Positions 34,309 through 42,369 of a DNA stretch of 62,169 nucleotides are shown piece after piece. The notes beneath the pieces are model-generated. The model was not told where the DNA came from, searched no databases, and saw nothing but the letters and a program-made list of their open reading frames with translations. This stretch comes from Lentzea tibetensis. GTDB lineage: Bacteria; Actinomycetota; Actinomycetes; Mycobacteriales; Pseudonocardiaceae. The first letter of the stretch is position 1, and every line of letters starts with the position of its first letter. A program made the position numbers and the translations under genes. The stretch covers positions 1-62,169 of the forward strand of contig NZ_VOBR01000041.1 in assembly GCF_007845675.1 (NCBI RefSeq), in the 5' to 3' direction.

Positions 34309-34941
34309 TCAGGAATGTGCTGGCGGACAACGCTTCCAGTGCAGGGCGTAGGTCGTCTCGCTGTCGTCCCGGTACAGGAAGCTGGTCGCCGCCGGGTCCG
34401 CGGTGCCCTTGTTCGCCCGCAGCTCCACGAACAGGGTGAGGCTTCGTTTGGTCCCGCACGGCTGGAACACGAGCGACTCGATCCCGACGCGGTCCTCGCG
34501 AACCCAGTCGTCGTTGTACGGGCTCTTGAACAGGTAGGTGCGCTCCCGGAAGAAGCTCATGCCCTGGAAGTAGCCGTAGAAGAAGAGCGTCGCGCTGGCG
34601 CCCTTGGCGAGGTCCGCGAAGCCGCGGTACTCGCTGCCCCCGACGGCGTAGGTGTACCCGGCGGGCACGTCGACCCGCAGGTTGATGTGACAGGGCTTGC
34701 GCTCGTCCTGGTAGGTGGTGCCGGGGCCGGCGGTGGCCATGGCCCCACCGGGTCCGACCGAGGTGAGGGTGATCGAGCGGTTGTCCGGTGCGACGGGGGC
34801 GGTGAACCCGCCCACCGGGCAGCCGCGGCCGATCGAGGCGACGACCTCGGCGGTGACCGGTTCCGCAGGCGGATCGACGACGGTGGGGGCACTCGGAGCG
34901 AGTGCCGCGAGTACGAGTGCTGATGCGGCGAACACGTGCAT
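34309..34941 (-). CDS. Exported DUF4360 protein, copy 3
   Basis: The 210-residue protein has a signal peptide (MHVFAASALVLAALAPSAPT) and the DUF4360 body: GRGCPVGGFTAPVAPDNRSITL, CHINLRVDVPAGYTYAVGGSEYRGFADLAKGASATLFFYGYFQG, QPCGTKRSLTLFVELRA, ending ALHWKRCPPAHS. Four Cys are conserved with the other copies. ATG 34941 is preceded by AGAAGGG. It is the first gene of the array and lies 35 bp after the MocR stop, so the promoter is uncertain. Confidence 0.87.
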   Translation of the reverse strand: MHVFAASALVLAALAPSAPTVVDPPAEPVTAEVVASIGRGCPVGGFTAPVAPDNRSITLTSVGPGGAMATAGPGTTYQDERKPCHINLRVDVPAGYTYAVGGSEYRGFADLAKGASATLFFYGYFQGMSFFRERTYLFKSPYNDDWVREDRVGIESLVFQPCGTKRSLTLFVELRANKGTADPAATSFLYRDDSETTYALHWKRCPPAHS

Positions 34942-34976
34942 GACGGCCCTTCTTGTCATGCGACGGCAGTTCGAGC

Positions 34977-36341
34977 CTAGGGCCGCAACAACTCCACCAG
35001 TACCGGCAAAGCGGCTATGAGCTGATCCCGCGAACAGGCGCTGTACCCGATGGCCAACCCGTGCACCTCGGGCTTGTTGATGTGGTGCCTGCCCAGCCCG
35101 TCCAGCCGCAACCCGCGCTGCTCCGCCACCCTGAGCAGCTTCTGCTCCCGCTCGATGCTCGCGACGGGCACGACGATGTGCGCGCCCGCGTCGTCGCCCA
35201 GCACCGGGATCTTGTTGGCGTGGAACGCTTCGACGAGCAGCGCGCGGCGTTCGGACAGCTCGCGCCGCAGCTTGCGCAGGTGCCTGCCGAGGTCGCCGGT
35301 GCGGGCCAGCTCGACGAGCACCCGCTGCCCCGCGGCCGCGGGTGCGGTGCCGGTGCGGTCGCGGTGGCCGAGCACGGCGCCCGCGATCGACTCCGGCGCG
35401 ACCATCCAGCCCGTGCCGAGCATCGGGGTGAGGATCTTGGACGTCGTGCCGAGGTGCACGACGACGTCCGGCGCGAGCGCGGCGAGCAGCGGCAGCGGGG
35501 CCACGTCGTAGCGCAACTCGCCGTCGTAGTCGTCCTCGATGACGAGCCAGCCGTCGCGGCGGGCGCGTTCGACGAGCGCGACGCGGCGTCCGGCCGACAT
35601 GCGGCCGCCCAGCGGGTACTGGTGCGCGGGAGAGCAGTAGACCGCGCGCACGCCGCGCGGCACGGCGTCGACGAGCAGGCCTTCCTCGTCGACCGCGGAC
35701 GGCAGGACCTTGAGCCCGGCGGCGCGGAACGTCCACACGGCGCGCTGGTAACCCGGTTCCTCCACCGCGATGGCGTCGCCCCGTTTGAAGACCGCGACCG
35801 CGAGCTCGGTGAGCGCGGCCGTGGTGCCGCCGGTCGCGAGGACCGGGTCGTCGTTGACCGCGAGGCCGCGGTGACGCAGCAGGTGCTCGGCGATCGCCTC
35901 GCGGTACTCGGGGAGTCCGGCGCGCGTGTGACGGGACAGCGGCGCCGAGTCGGCGGCGGCTCGCCACGCCCGGCGCCAGGCGGCGCGGTCGAGACCGCCC
36001 GCCCACGGCGCGCCCGGTGCGAGGTCGACGATCTCGGCGGCCTCCTTCACCTCCAGCGGCTTGCGCGGACGTTTGCGCAGCGCGCCCGGCGGCGTGGTGG
36101 TCACGTACGTGCCCGAGCCGTGCCTGCCGGCGATCCAGCCCTCGGCGTGCAGCTGTTCGTAGGCCGCCGCGGTGACCGTCCGGCTGACCTGGAGGCGTTC
36201 GGCCAGCGCTCTCGTCGACGGCAGGCGGTCGCCGCTGCGGAGCCTGCCTTCGGCCGCCGCGCTGCGCAGAGCGTCCGCCAGTTGGACCGCCAGCGGCTCC
36301 TGGGACTCGCGGTCCAGTGCCACCGGAAGCGCTGTCTCCAC
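34977..36341 (-). CDS. MocR/PdxR-type regulator (GntR HTH fused to aminotransferase fold)
   Basis: The 454-residue protein has a GntR helix-turn-helix (PLAVQLADALRSAAAEGRLRSGDRLPSTRALAERLQVSRTVTAAAYEQLHAEGW) followed by a fold-type I aminotransferase domain with the PLP-binding Lys in HLGTTSKILTPMLGTGWM and VIEDDYDGELRY. Such proteins commonly sense PLP and control B6 or amino-acid genes. GTG 36341 is preceded by AGAGGTGG; the frame is open further upstream without a better start. It diverges from a PNPOx-like gene, its likely target, across a 103-bp gap. Confidence 0.92.
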   Translation of the reverse strand: METALPVALDRESQEPLAVQLADALRSAAAEGRLRSGDRLPSTRALAERLQVSRTVTAAAYEQLHAEGWIAGRHGSGTYVTTTPPGALRKRPRKPLEVKEAAEIVDLAPGAPWAGGLDRAAWRRAWRAAADSAPLSRHTRAGLPEYREAIAEHLLRHRGLAVNDDPVLATGGTTAALTELAVAVFKRGDAIAVEEPGYQRAVWTFRAAGLKVLPSAVDEEGLLVDAVPRGVRAVYCSPAHQYPLGGRMSAGRRVALVERARRDGWLVIEDDYDGELRYDVAPLPLLAALAPDVVVHLGTTSKILTPMLGTGWMVAPESIAGAVLGHRDRTGTAPAAAGQRVLVELARTGDLGRHLRKLRRELSERRALLVEAFHANKIPVLGDDAGAHIVVPVASIEREQKLLRVAEQRGLRLDGLGRHHINKPEVHGLAIGYSACSRDQLIAALPVLVELLRP

Positions 36342-36444
36342 TGCCCACCTCTGCTTTACTTGTGTCGGGCTTGCCGAAGTGGCCTTCTCAGATGCCTTGA
36401 AATTGGCTCTGTCAGCATGCCACTTATCGGCGCAGAGTTGAAGC
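36342..36444. promoter_or_regulatory. Divergent promoter region MocR / PNPOx-like gene
   Basis: The gap holds an inverted pair AAGTGGC (36377-36383) and GCCACTT (36419-36425), about 42 bp apart, and an AT-rich TTGAAATTGGCT between them. MocR proteins bind spaced repeats in such divergent regions. The exact sites are inferred. Confidence 0.35.
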
Positions 36445-37077
36445 ATGACGACGCTTTCGCCCACTCCACGCAGCACCGTCCAGCGCGGCAAGAAACGCGC
36501 CGTCACCTCACGCGACGAGCTCTACTCGGTGCTCGACGCCGGGTTGATCTGCCACCTCGCGGTCGACGTCGACGGTGCGCCCATCGTGTTGCCCACGGCC
36601 TACGGGCGCGACGGGGACACCCTCTACATCCACGGTTCCACGGGCGCGCGGTCGTTGCGCGAAGCCATCACCGGCAAGCCCGTCTGCGTGGCCGTGACCC
36701 TCGTGGACGGGGTCGTGTACGCGCGGTCGGTGTTCCACCACTCGATGAACTACCGCAGCGCGGTCATCCACGGGATCGCCCAGCCCGCCGAGGACGAGGT
36801 GCGCGGGCTGCGCGCGATCGTGGCGCAGAGCTCGCCAGGGTCGTGGGAGTACGCGCGGACGCCGACGCCCAAGGAGATGGCCAAGACCGCGGTGCTCGCC
36901 ATCGACCTGACCGAGGCGTCGGTGAAGATCCGGACCGGCGGGCCAGGTGACGACGCCGAGGACATCGAGGCCGACACCGTGTGGGCCGGGGTGCTGCCGC
37001 TGCACACCTCGTGGGGCGTGCCGGTCACCGACAACGGGCACGCGGTGCCCGCGCACGTCAGCGAACGGGGCCGTTGA
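36445..37077 (+). CDS. Pyridoxamine 5'-phosphate oxidase-like FMN-binding split-barrel protein
   Basis: The 210-residue protein has a split-barrel flavin fold (SVLDAGLICHLAVDVDGAPIVLPTAYGRDGDTLYIHGSTGARSLREAI, VYARSVFHHSMNYRSAVIHGIA). It belongs to the PNPOx-like group of uncertain substrate; true PdxH signature residues are not all present. Divergence from a MocR regulator supports a link to B6 or flavin chemistry. ATG 36445 follows a weak GAAGC-type site. The 3' end overlaps that of convergent cysteine dioxygenase by 20 bp. Confidence 0.82.
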   Translation: MTTLSPTPRSTVQRGKKRAVTSRDELYSVLDAGLICHLAVDVDGAPIVLPTAYGRDGDTLYIHGSTGARSLREAITGKPVCVAVTLVDGVVYARSVFHHSMNYRSAVIHGIAQPAEDEVRGLRAIVAQSSPGSWEYARTPTPKEMAKTAVLAIDLTEASVKIRTGGPGDDAEDIEADTVWAGVLPLHTSWGVPVTDNGHAVPAHVSERGR

Positions 37078-37516
37078 CCGGGTCGTAGCGGTACGGGGTC
37101 ATGGCGCGCGTGCCGTGGCGGTACACGTGGACCGACACGGCCGGGTCGACGCCGTCGTTGCGCACCTGGTGCACGTAGCCGGGGCCCCACACGCGCGACT
37201 GGCCCGCGACGAGCTGGTGCACGACCTGGACGCGGGTCGTCACCACCTCGGTCAGCGTGCCGCTGACGACCGTGAACGCGCCGGTCGTGCCCGCGTGGTC
37301 GTGCAGCGACGCGGTCTGGCCCGGCAGCCAGCTCATCAGCCAGATCTCCTGGTCGTCCGAGCGCTCGACGAGCGCGGAGAAGCGCTCTTCCGGGTAGTAG
37401 CGGAGCAGGTGCTTCCAGCGGTCGCGGTCCGCGGCGAAGCTCAGCGCGACGCGCACCGGGTGCACGACAGCGGAGGACGCGGGCAGGGCAACGGTGTTCT
37501 CAGGAACGGCGAACAT
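37058..37516 (-). CDS. Cysteine dioxygenase (cupin)
   Basis: The 152-residue cupin has the iron-binding motif LPGQTASLHDHAGTTGAFTVVSG and a third His in GYVHQVRNDG, with the C-terminal VSVHVYRHG. This fits type I cysteine dioxygenase, which oxidises cysteine to cysteine sulfinate. ATG 37516 follows an AGGACC ribosome site. A cysteine-containing leader peptide lies 45 bases upstream on the same strand, so expression is likely tied to cysteine supply. The upstream gene is a trans-sulfuration-type lyase, making a small sulfur amino acid locus. Confidence 0.88.
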   Translation of the reverse strand: MFAVPENTVALPASSAVVHPVRVALSFAADRDRWKHLLRYYPEERFSALVERSDDQEIWLMSWLPGQTASLHDHAGTTGAFTVVSGTLTEVVTTRVQVVHQLVAGQSRVWGPGYVHQVRNDGVDPAVSVHVYRHGTRAMTPYRYDPVNGPVR

Positions 37517-37561
37517 GAGAAGAGGTCCTAACCAAGGGTGGCCAGCAGGAATGCGGGGCTA

Positions 37562-37627
37562 TCACCAGGCAGGACAGAGCGCGCTGCAGACCAGACGGAG
37601 GTCGATGTGACCCCGTCCGTCGATCAT
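37562..37627 (-). CDS. Putative cysteine-responsive leader peptide upstream of cysteine dioxygenase
   Basis: ATG 37627 opens a 21-codon frame whose product contains HIDLRLVCSALCPAW, with two Cys codons near the end. Actinomycete leader peptides of the form HVDLxRVCSAxC are known in front of sulfur-metabolism genes and are proposed to act by ribosome stalling at Cys codons. This frame stops at 37562, 45 bases upstream of the dioxygenase start. A TTGACC -35-like box lies at 37673-37678. Confidence 0.75.
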   Translation of the reverse strand: MIDGRGHIDLRLVCSALCPAW

Positions 37628-37674
37628 CGCGCGCAACAACACGAGAAAAGGGTCCCGCACACCGGGCGCGGGGG

Positions 37675-38745
37675 TCAATCCAGTCCCAGAGCGTGAGACA
37701 GAGCGCACAGCACGTCGGCCACCAGGTCGGCGGTGTCCTCACAGCCCGCGGAGAACCGGCACAGTCCTTCCGGCACCGGGTCGCCCCATTGGGCCCTGCG
37801 GTCGAGCGACGAGTGCAGTCCGCCGAACGACGTCGCCGCCGCCACCAGTTCCGAGGCCGCCAGGAACGCGTCGACCGCGGCCACCGAGGGCAGCTCGAAC
37901 GTCAGCACGCCGTTGAACCGGCGCATCTGCTTCGCGGCGAGGAGGTGCGCCGGGTCCGCGGACGCGCCGGGCCACCGCAGGCCCGCCACCTTGCCCTGCA
38001 AGGCGTCGTACAAAGCGTTCGCATTGGCGGCCTGGCGGGCCAGGCGAAGGTCCAAAGTGCCCAGTCCGCGGTGCGCCAGCCACGCCTCGAACGGACCGGG
38101 AATCGCACCGGTCAGCGTCCGCTCGTCGCGCAGCCGGGCGGCCAGCTCCGGATCCCGGACGGTCACGTGCCCGAGCACGACGTCGCTGTGCCCGGCAACC
38201 GCCTTGGTGTCCGACGCGACGACGACGTCCGCGCCCAGCTCCAACGGGCGCTGCCCGAGCGGTGTCGCGGTCGTGTTGTCCACCGCAACCAGCGCACCGG
38301 CGGCGTGCGCGGCCTCGGCGAGTGCGGCGATGTCGCACACGTCGAGGCCGGGGTTGGACGGGGACTCCAGCAGCACCAGCCGCACGCCGTCGAAGGACGG
38401 GTACGGCCCGGCCGTCGGCACCTCGACCACCTCGTAGGACGCGGCCAGCTGCCGCGTCAGGAAGTAGCCGTCGGACGGCAGGACCAGTCGGTCGCCTGTG
38501 GACAGAACCGTCCGAAGCAGACACGAGATCGCGGCCATCCCGGACGGGAAGAGCACGCACTCACCACCGTCCAAAGAGCCCAGTGCCTCTTCGAGCGCGC
38601 GCCACGACGCGTTGTGCGGACGGCCGTAGGTGTCCGGGCCGCCGAGCCGGTAGGTCGACGCGGCGACCGGGGACGGCACCCCGAGCGAGGAACCGGGACC
38701 CGACGGTCCGGTGTGGACCACACGCGTCCCGTCCCCGAAGGTCAC
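37675..38745 (-). CDS. Cystathionine gamma-lyase/gamma-synthase-type PLP enzyme
   Basis: The 356-residue protein belongs to the Cys/Met metabolism PLP family: [91 protein letters not shown]. The Lys in SDTKAVAGH binds PLP. Whether it cleaves or forms cystathionine, or acts on another gamma-substituted amino acid, cannot be decided. GTG 38745 overlaps the gpsA stop (GTGA), so it is coupled to gpsA despite a different pathway. The downstream leader peptide and cysteine dioxygenase support a sulfur role. Confidence 0.88.
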   Translation of the reverse strand: MTFGDGTRVVHTGPSGPGSSLGVPSPVAASTYRLGGPDTYGRPHNASWRALEEALGSLDGGECVLFPSGMAAISCLLRTVLSTGDRLVLPSDGYFLTRQLAASYEVVEVPTAGPYPSFDGVRLVLLESPSNPGLDVCDIAALAEAAHAAGALVAVDNTTATPLGQRPLELGADVVVASDTKAVAGHSDVVLGHVTVRDPELAARLRDERTLTGAIPGPFEAWLAHRGLGTLDLRLARQAANANALYDALQGKVAGLRWPGASADPAHLLAAKQMRRFNGVLTFELPSVAAVDAFLAASELVAAATSFGGLHSSLDRRAQWGDPVPEGLCRFSAGCEDTADLVADVLCALSHALGLD

Positions 38746-39752
38746 TGCCGCTCGGCCTTGCGCTCCCGCCCGAGCAGCGCGGCACCGAGGTCGCCTGCGG
38801 ACAGACCGTCGTGGCACACCATGTGCACGCCGTCGGTGATCGGCATGTCGACGCCGACCCGCTGCGCGAGCGCGCGGATCGACGAGCAGGACTTCACGCC
38901 CTCGGCGACCTGGCCGTGCGCGGCCTCCTGCGCCTGCGCGAGCGACTCGCCTCGGCCGAGGCGTTCACCGAAGGTCCGGTTGCGGGACAACGGGGACGCG
39001 CACGTCGCCACGAGGTCGCCCAGCCCGGCCAGCCCGGCGAACGTCAGCGGGTCCGCGCCGAGCGCAGCACCGAGGCGCGACGTCTCGGCGAGACCGCGGG
39101 TGATGATCGACGCCATGGTGTTGTCGCCGAAGCCGAGCCCGGCGGCCATGCCGCACGCCAGCGCGATCACGTTCTTGCACGCGCCGCCCAGCTCGCAGCC
39201 GACCACGTCGGTGTTGGTGTACGGCCGGAAGTAGCTGTTCGAGCACGCGTGCTGGAGGTCGACCGCGCGGTCGTGGTCCGAGCACGCGATGACCGTCGCG
39301 GTCGGCTGACCGGCCGCGATCTCCTTCGCCAGGTTCGGTCCGGACACGACGGCGACCTGGTCGGACGGCACGGCGGCGACCTCGCTGATCACCTCGCTCA
39401 TCCGCTTCAGCGTGCCCAGCTCGACGCCCTTGGCCAGCGAGACCAGGGTGGCGCCCGCGGGCAGCATGTCGCGCCAGCCGGAGAGGTTCGCGCGCAACGT
39501 CTGCGACGGCACGGCCAGCACGACGGCCTGCGCGCCGTCGAACGCCTTCGCCGGATCCGATGTCGCCACGAGGTTCGACGGGAGCGTCACACCGGGCAGG
39601 TAGTCCGGGTTCGTGCGCGTGGAGGAGATCGCCGAGGCGACCTCGTCGCGCCGGGCCCACAACACCACGTCCGGGCCCGAGTCGGCGACCACCTTCGCGA
39701 AGGTGGTGCCCCAGGACCCGGCGCCGAGCACCGCGACTTTGTCGATCGCCAT
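38742..39752 (-). CDS. gpsA: Glycerol-3-phosphate dehydrogenase [NAD(P)+]
   Basis: This enzyme reduces dihydroxyacetone phosphate to glycerol 3-phosphate for phospholipid synthesis. Visible are the nucleotide loop [19 protein letters not shown], the substrate segment [19 protein letters not shown], the catalytic Lys region [27 protein letters not shown] and [22 protein letters not shown]. The length of 336 residues is standard. It starts two bases after the plsC stop; lipid-synthesis genes plsC and gpsA are thus one unit. Confidence 0.96.
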   Translation of the reverse strand: MAIDKVAVLGAGSWGTTFAKVVADSGPDVVLWARRDEVASAISSTRTNPDYLPGVTLPSNLVATSDPAKAFDGAQAVVLAVPSQTLRANLSGWRDMLPAGATLVSLAKGVELGTLKRMSEVISEVAAVPSDQVAVVSGPNLAKEIAAGQPTATVIACSDHDRAVDLQHACSNSYFRPYTNTDVVGCELGGACKNVIALACGMAAGLGFGDNTMASIITRGLAETSRLGAALGADPLTFAGLAGLGDLVATCASPLSRNRTFGERLGRGESLAQAQEAAHGQVAEGVKSCSSIRALAQRVGVDMPITDGVHMVCHDGLSAGDLGAALLGRERKAERQ

Positions 39753-39754
39753 CG

Positions 39755-40462
39755 TCAGCTCTTCCTGGAGGTCCCGTAGAAACCTTCCGGCGCCGTCTGC
39801 TCGCGAACCTCCGCGAGCAGCTCCTTGACGCCGTTCATCAGCAGATCGGTCACCTCGCGCAGCAGCGCGATCGACTCCTCGCGCCCCTTGTACGCGGACA
39901 GGTCGATCGGCTCGCCGACCTTGTGGGTCACCGTCTTGCGCGGCAGCGGCCGGAACCGCTTCTGGTAGTGGTTGTAGATGTCGACCGTGCCCCAGCGGGC
40001 GACCGGGATCACCGGTCCGTCGTGCTGCAGCGCCAGTCGCGCCACGCCGGTGCGGGAGTTCATCGGCCAGCCGTCCGGGTCCTTGGTGATCGTCCCCTCC
40101 GGGTAGATCACCACGACCATGCCGTCCTCAAGCGCCTTGTGCGCCTCGCGCAGACTCTGCTGGGCGTCGGACGTGCCCCGGTAGACCGGGATCTGCTTCG
40201 CGCCGCGCAGGATCGCGCCCATGATCGGCACGTTCCACAGGCTGTGCTTGCCGAGGAAGTGCGGCACGCGCCCGTTCGTGTGCACGAACCGAGCGTCGTA
40301 GCACGGGTCGAGATGGGAGATGTGGTTGAGCACCAGCAGTGCCGAGCCCTCCCCGGGGATGCCCTCACCGTTGATGATGCGGTGCTTGCCCAGCACAGCG
40401 GACATTGGGTAGACGATCGCCGCGGCGACCCCCACCCAGAAACCGCCCTTCTCCCTAGCCAC
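39755..40462 (-). CDS. plsC: 1-acyl-glycerol-3-phosphate acyltransferase (PlsC-like)
   Basis: The 235-residue membrane-associated protein has an N-terminal hydrophobic stretch ([18 protein letters not shown]) and the acyltransferase blocks: NHISHLDP (the HxxxxD catalytic motif variant [11 protein letters not shown]), [37 protein letters not shown] and VIPVARWG. It acylates lysophosphatidate. GTG 40462 is preceded by AAGGAGAGG. It is the first gene of the plsC-gpsA-PLP enzyme operon and diverges from cofC. Confidence 0.92.
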   Translation of the reverse strand: MAREKGGFWVGVAAAIVYPMSAVLGKHRIINGEGIPGEGSALLVLNHISHLDPCYDARFVHTNGRVPHFLGKHSLWNVPIMGAILRGAKQIPVYRGTSDAQQSLREAHKALEDGMVVVIYPEGTITKDPDGWPMNSRTGVARLALQHDGPVIPVARWGTVDIYNHYQKRFRPLPRKTVTHKVGEPIDLSAYKGREESIALLREVTDLLMNGVKELLAEVREQTAPEGFYGTSRKS

Positions 40463-40531
40463 GTGGCAGCCTCTCCTTCGTCGCACGACCTGCGTGGTCA
40501 CCCTAGTCCGGGAATCGTGGACCATGGCCAT

Positions 40532-41155
40532 GTGCGGGACGAAGTGGACCTCGTGGTTCCGGTCAAAACCCTCGACCGGGCCAAAACCAGGCTGACCAGC
40601 GCCACCGGTGATCCGGTGACGCACGCGGCGCTGGCGCTCGCGCTCGCCATGGACACGGTCGCGGCGGCTCTGCGCACGGAGGGTGTGCGCCGCGTGGTGA
40701 CCGTCACATCGGACCCGGCCGTGGCCGCCGAGATGGCCGCGCTGGGCGTGGAGTCCGTACCGGAACCGGCCGAGTCGGGCCTCAACGCCGCGCTCCGGCA
40801 CGGCGCCGCGTTCCTCCGTTCCGACCGAGTCGGCGCGCTCCAGGCGGACCTGCCCGCGCTGCGGCCGGCGGAGCTCGCGGCGGCTCTCCGGCGGGCAGGC
40901 GGCCGGCGGGCCTACTGCCCGGACCGCCAGGGCACCGGCACGACGTTGCTCCTCGCCGCGCCCGGTTGTGATCTCGATCCCCGCTTCGGCGTCGGGTCCG
41001 CTTCGGCGCACGCCGTGAGCGGCGCGATCGCACTGCTCGGACCGTGGCCGTCGCTGCGCTGCGACGTGGACACGGCGGACGACCTCCGCGTCGCGACCGC
41101 GCTCGGCATAGGTGAGCACTCCTCGAAAATCACCGTGATCTCAACCACGAAATAA
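40532..41155 (+). CDS. cofC: Phosphoenolpyruvate/2-phospholactate guanylyltransferase (coenzyme F420 synthesis)
   Basis: The 207-residue nucleotidyltransferase has LVVPVKTLDRAKTRL at the N terminus, VVTVTSDPAVAAEMAALGVESVPEP, ALQADLPALRP and PDRQGTGTTLLLAAPG, as in CofC/FbiD. In mycobacteria FbiD (Rv2983) uses phosphoenolpyruvate and GTP in F420 assembly; its neighbours gpsA and ppk match this window. GTG 40532 is a best guess; GTG at 40544 is close by and neither has a strong ribosome site. Confidence 0.9.
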   Translation: MRDEVDLVVPVKTLDRAKTRLTSATGDPVTHAALALALAMDTVAAALRTEGVRRVVTVTSDPAVAAEMAALGVESVPEPAESGLNAALRHGAAFLRSDRVGALQADLPALRPAELAAALRRAGGRRAYCPDRQGTGTTLLLAAPGCDLDPRFGVGSASAHAVSGAIALLGPWPSLRCDVDTADDLRVATALGIGEHSSKITVISTTK

Positions 41156-41235
41156 CCAAAACGAGCAACTTCTCCCCCAGGGTCGGCACCTTTACGTCTG
41201 AAGGCTCAGTCCACCCTGCGAGGAGTTCCGAACTG

Positions 41236-42369
41236 ATGAGGTCCATGACGCACGCCGACTACCTGGCGTTGCGCCGATTCCCCGCACTCGACGGTCTCCG
41301 CGCCATCGCAGCGGTGATGGTCGTGTTCTTCCACTACGGCGGCCCGGATTGGCTGCAGGGGTGGATCGGTGTGCAGATGTTCTTCGTGCTCAGCGGTTTC
41401 CTGATCACGACGCTCATGTTGCGCGAGGAGCGGAGAACGGGCCGGATCGCGTTGCCGGAGTTCTACCTCCGCCGGGCGTTCCGCATTTTGCCCGTGTACC
41501 TGGTGTTGCTCGGAGTGACCGTGCTCGGCAGCATCGCGGCCGGCACCTTCTTCAGCAACGGCATCGCGGGCGCGTTGAAGTACTACCTGACGTTCTTCAA
41601 CGAGTTCGGCCCCGGCAACCCCTACGCGCAGTCGTGGTCGCTGGGCATCGAGCAGAAGTTCTACCTGGTCTGGCCGCTGCTGTTCGTCGCGGTGGGCACC
41701 GTGGCGCTCAAGCGGAGGATCTCCGTCGCGCTCGTCGGCATGCTGCTCTCGGTGGCGTTCGTCGGCCTCACGCTGACGCACCCCAACGGCGGGTGGACGA
41801 TCCACTACTTCTCGATCCTCACCGGATGCGTGCTCGCTCTGGTCATGCACAGCTCGCGCGGATTCGCCGCGCTGCGCCCGCTGACGAATCCGGTCGTGAG
41901 CGTCTTCGTCTCAATTGGATTCGTCGCCGTGCACATCGCGGTGCGACCGATCTGCGCTTTGCTGGGCGGCTTCGGCGGAATTCCGGGACACAACCTGGTC
42001 ATTCCGCTGTACGCGGCGGCGATGTGCCTGCTGCTGCCCGCGCTGCTCGCGCCGGGACCGGTCCAGAATGCGCTTTCCACGCGCCCGATGCAGTTCATCG
42101 GTGAACGCTCGTACTCGCTCTACCTCGTGCAGGGGATCTCCGCGACCGTGATCGCGTTCATCGTGCCCGAGTTGTCCGGAATTGGGCAGGCGGTCGCGGT
42201 CACGACGCTGGGACTCATTTTCGCGAGCATCCTCTACAAGACCGTCGAGCTGCCGATGATCTCCTGCGGGCGACGGGTCATCGCCCGCAGGAGCGTCAAG
42301 CGTCAGCAGCAGCTGCCCGGCCCGCAGGAGCCGCCGCGACTGGCCACCATCGGACACGCGAAGCCGTAG
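41236..42369 (+). CDS. Acyltransferase-3 family integral membrane protein (OafA-like)
   Basis: The 377-residue protein has about ten membrane helices and the family landmarks RRFPALDGLRAIAAVMVVFFHYGG (with the conserved His), GVQMFFVLSGFLITTLML and FYLRRAFRILPVYLV. Such enzymes O-acylate sugars of surface polymers or natural products; the target here is unknown. GAGGAG precedes the start, with in-frame ATGs at 41236 and 41245. Its last 67 bp overlap the 3' end of the convergent LVIVD gene and encode a Gln/Pro-rich tail. Confidence 0.92.
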   Translation: MRSMTHADYLALRRFPALDGLRAIAAVMVVFFHYGGPDWLQGWIGVQMFFVLSGFLITTLMLREERRTGRIALPEFYLRRAFRILPVYLVLLGVTVLGSIAAGTFFSNGIAGALKYYLTFFNEFGPGNPYAQSWSLGIEQKFYLVWPLLFVAVGTVALKRRISVALVGMLLSVAFVGLTLTHPNGGWTIHYFSILTGCVLALVMHSSRGFAALRPLTNPVVSVFVSIGFVAVHIAVRPICALLGGFGGIPGHNLVIPLYAAAMCLLLPALLAPGPVQNALSTRPMQFIGERSYSLYLVQGISATVIAFIVPELSGIGQAVAVTTLGLIFASILYKTVELPMISCGRRVIARRSVKRQQQLPGPQEPPRLATIGHAKP

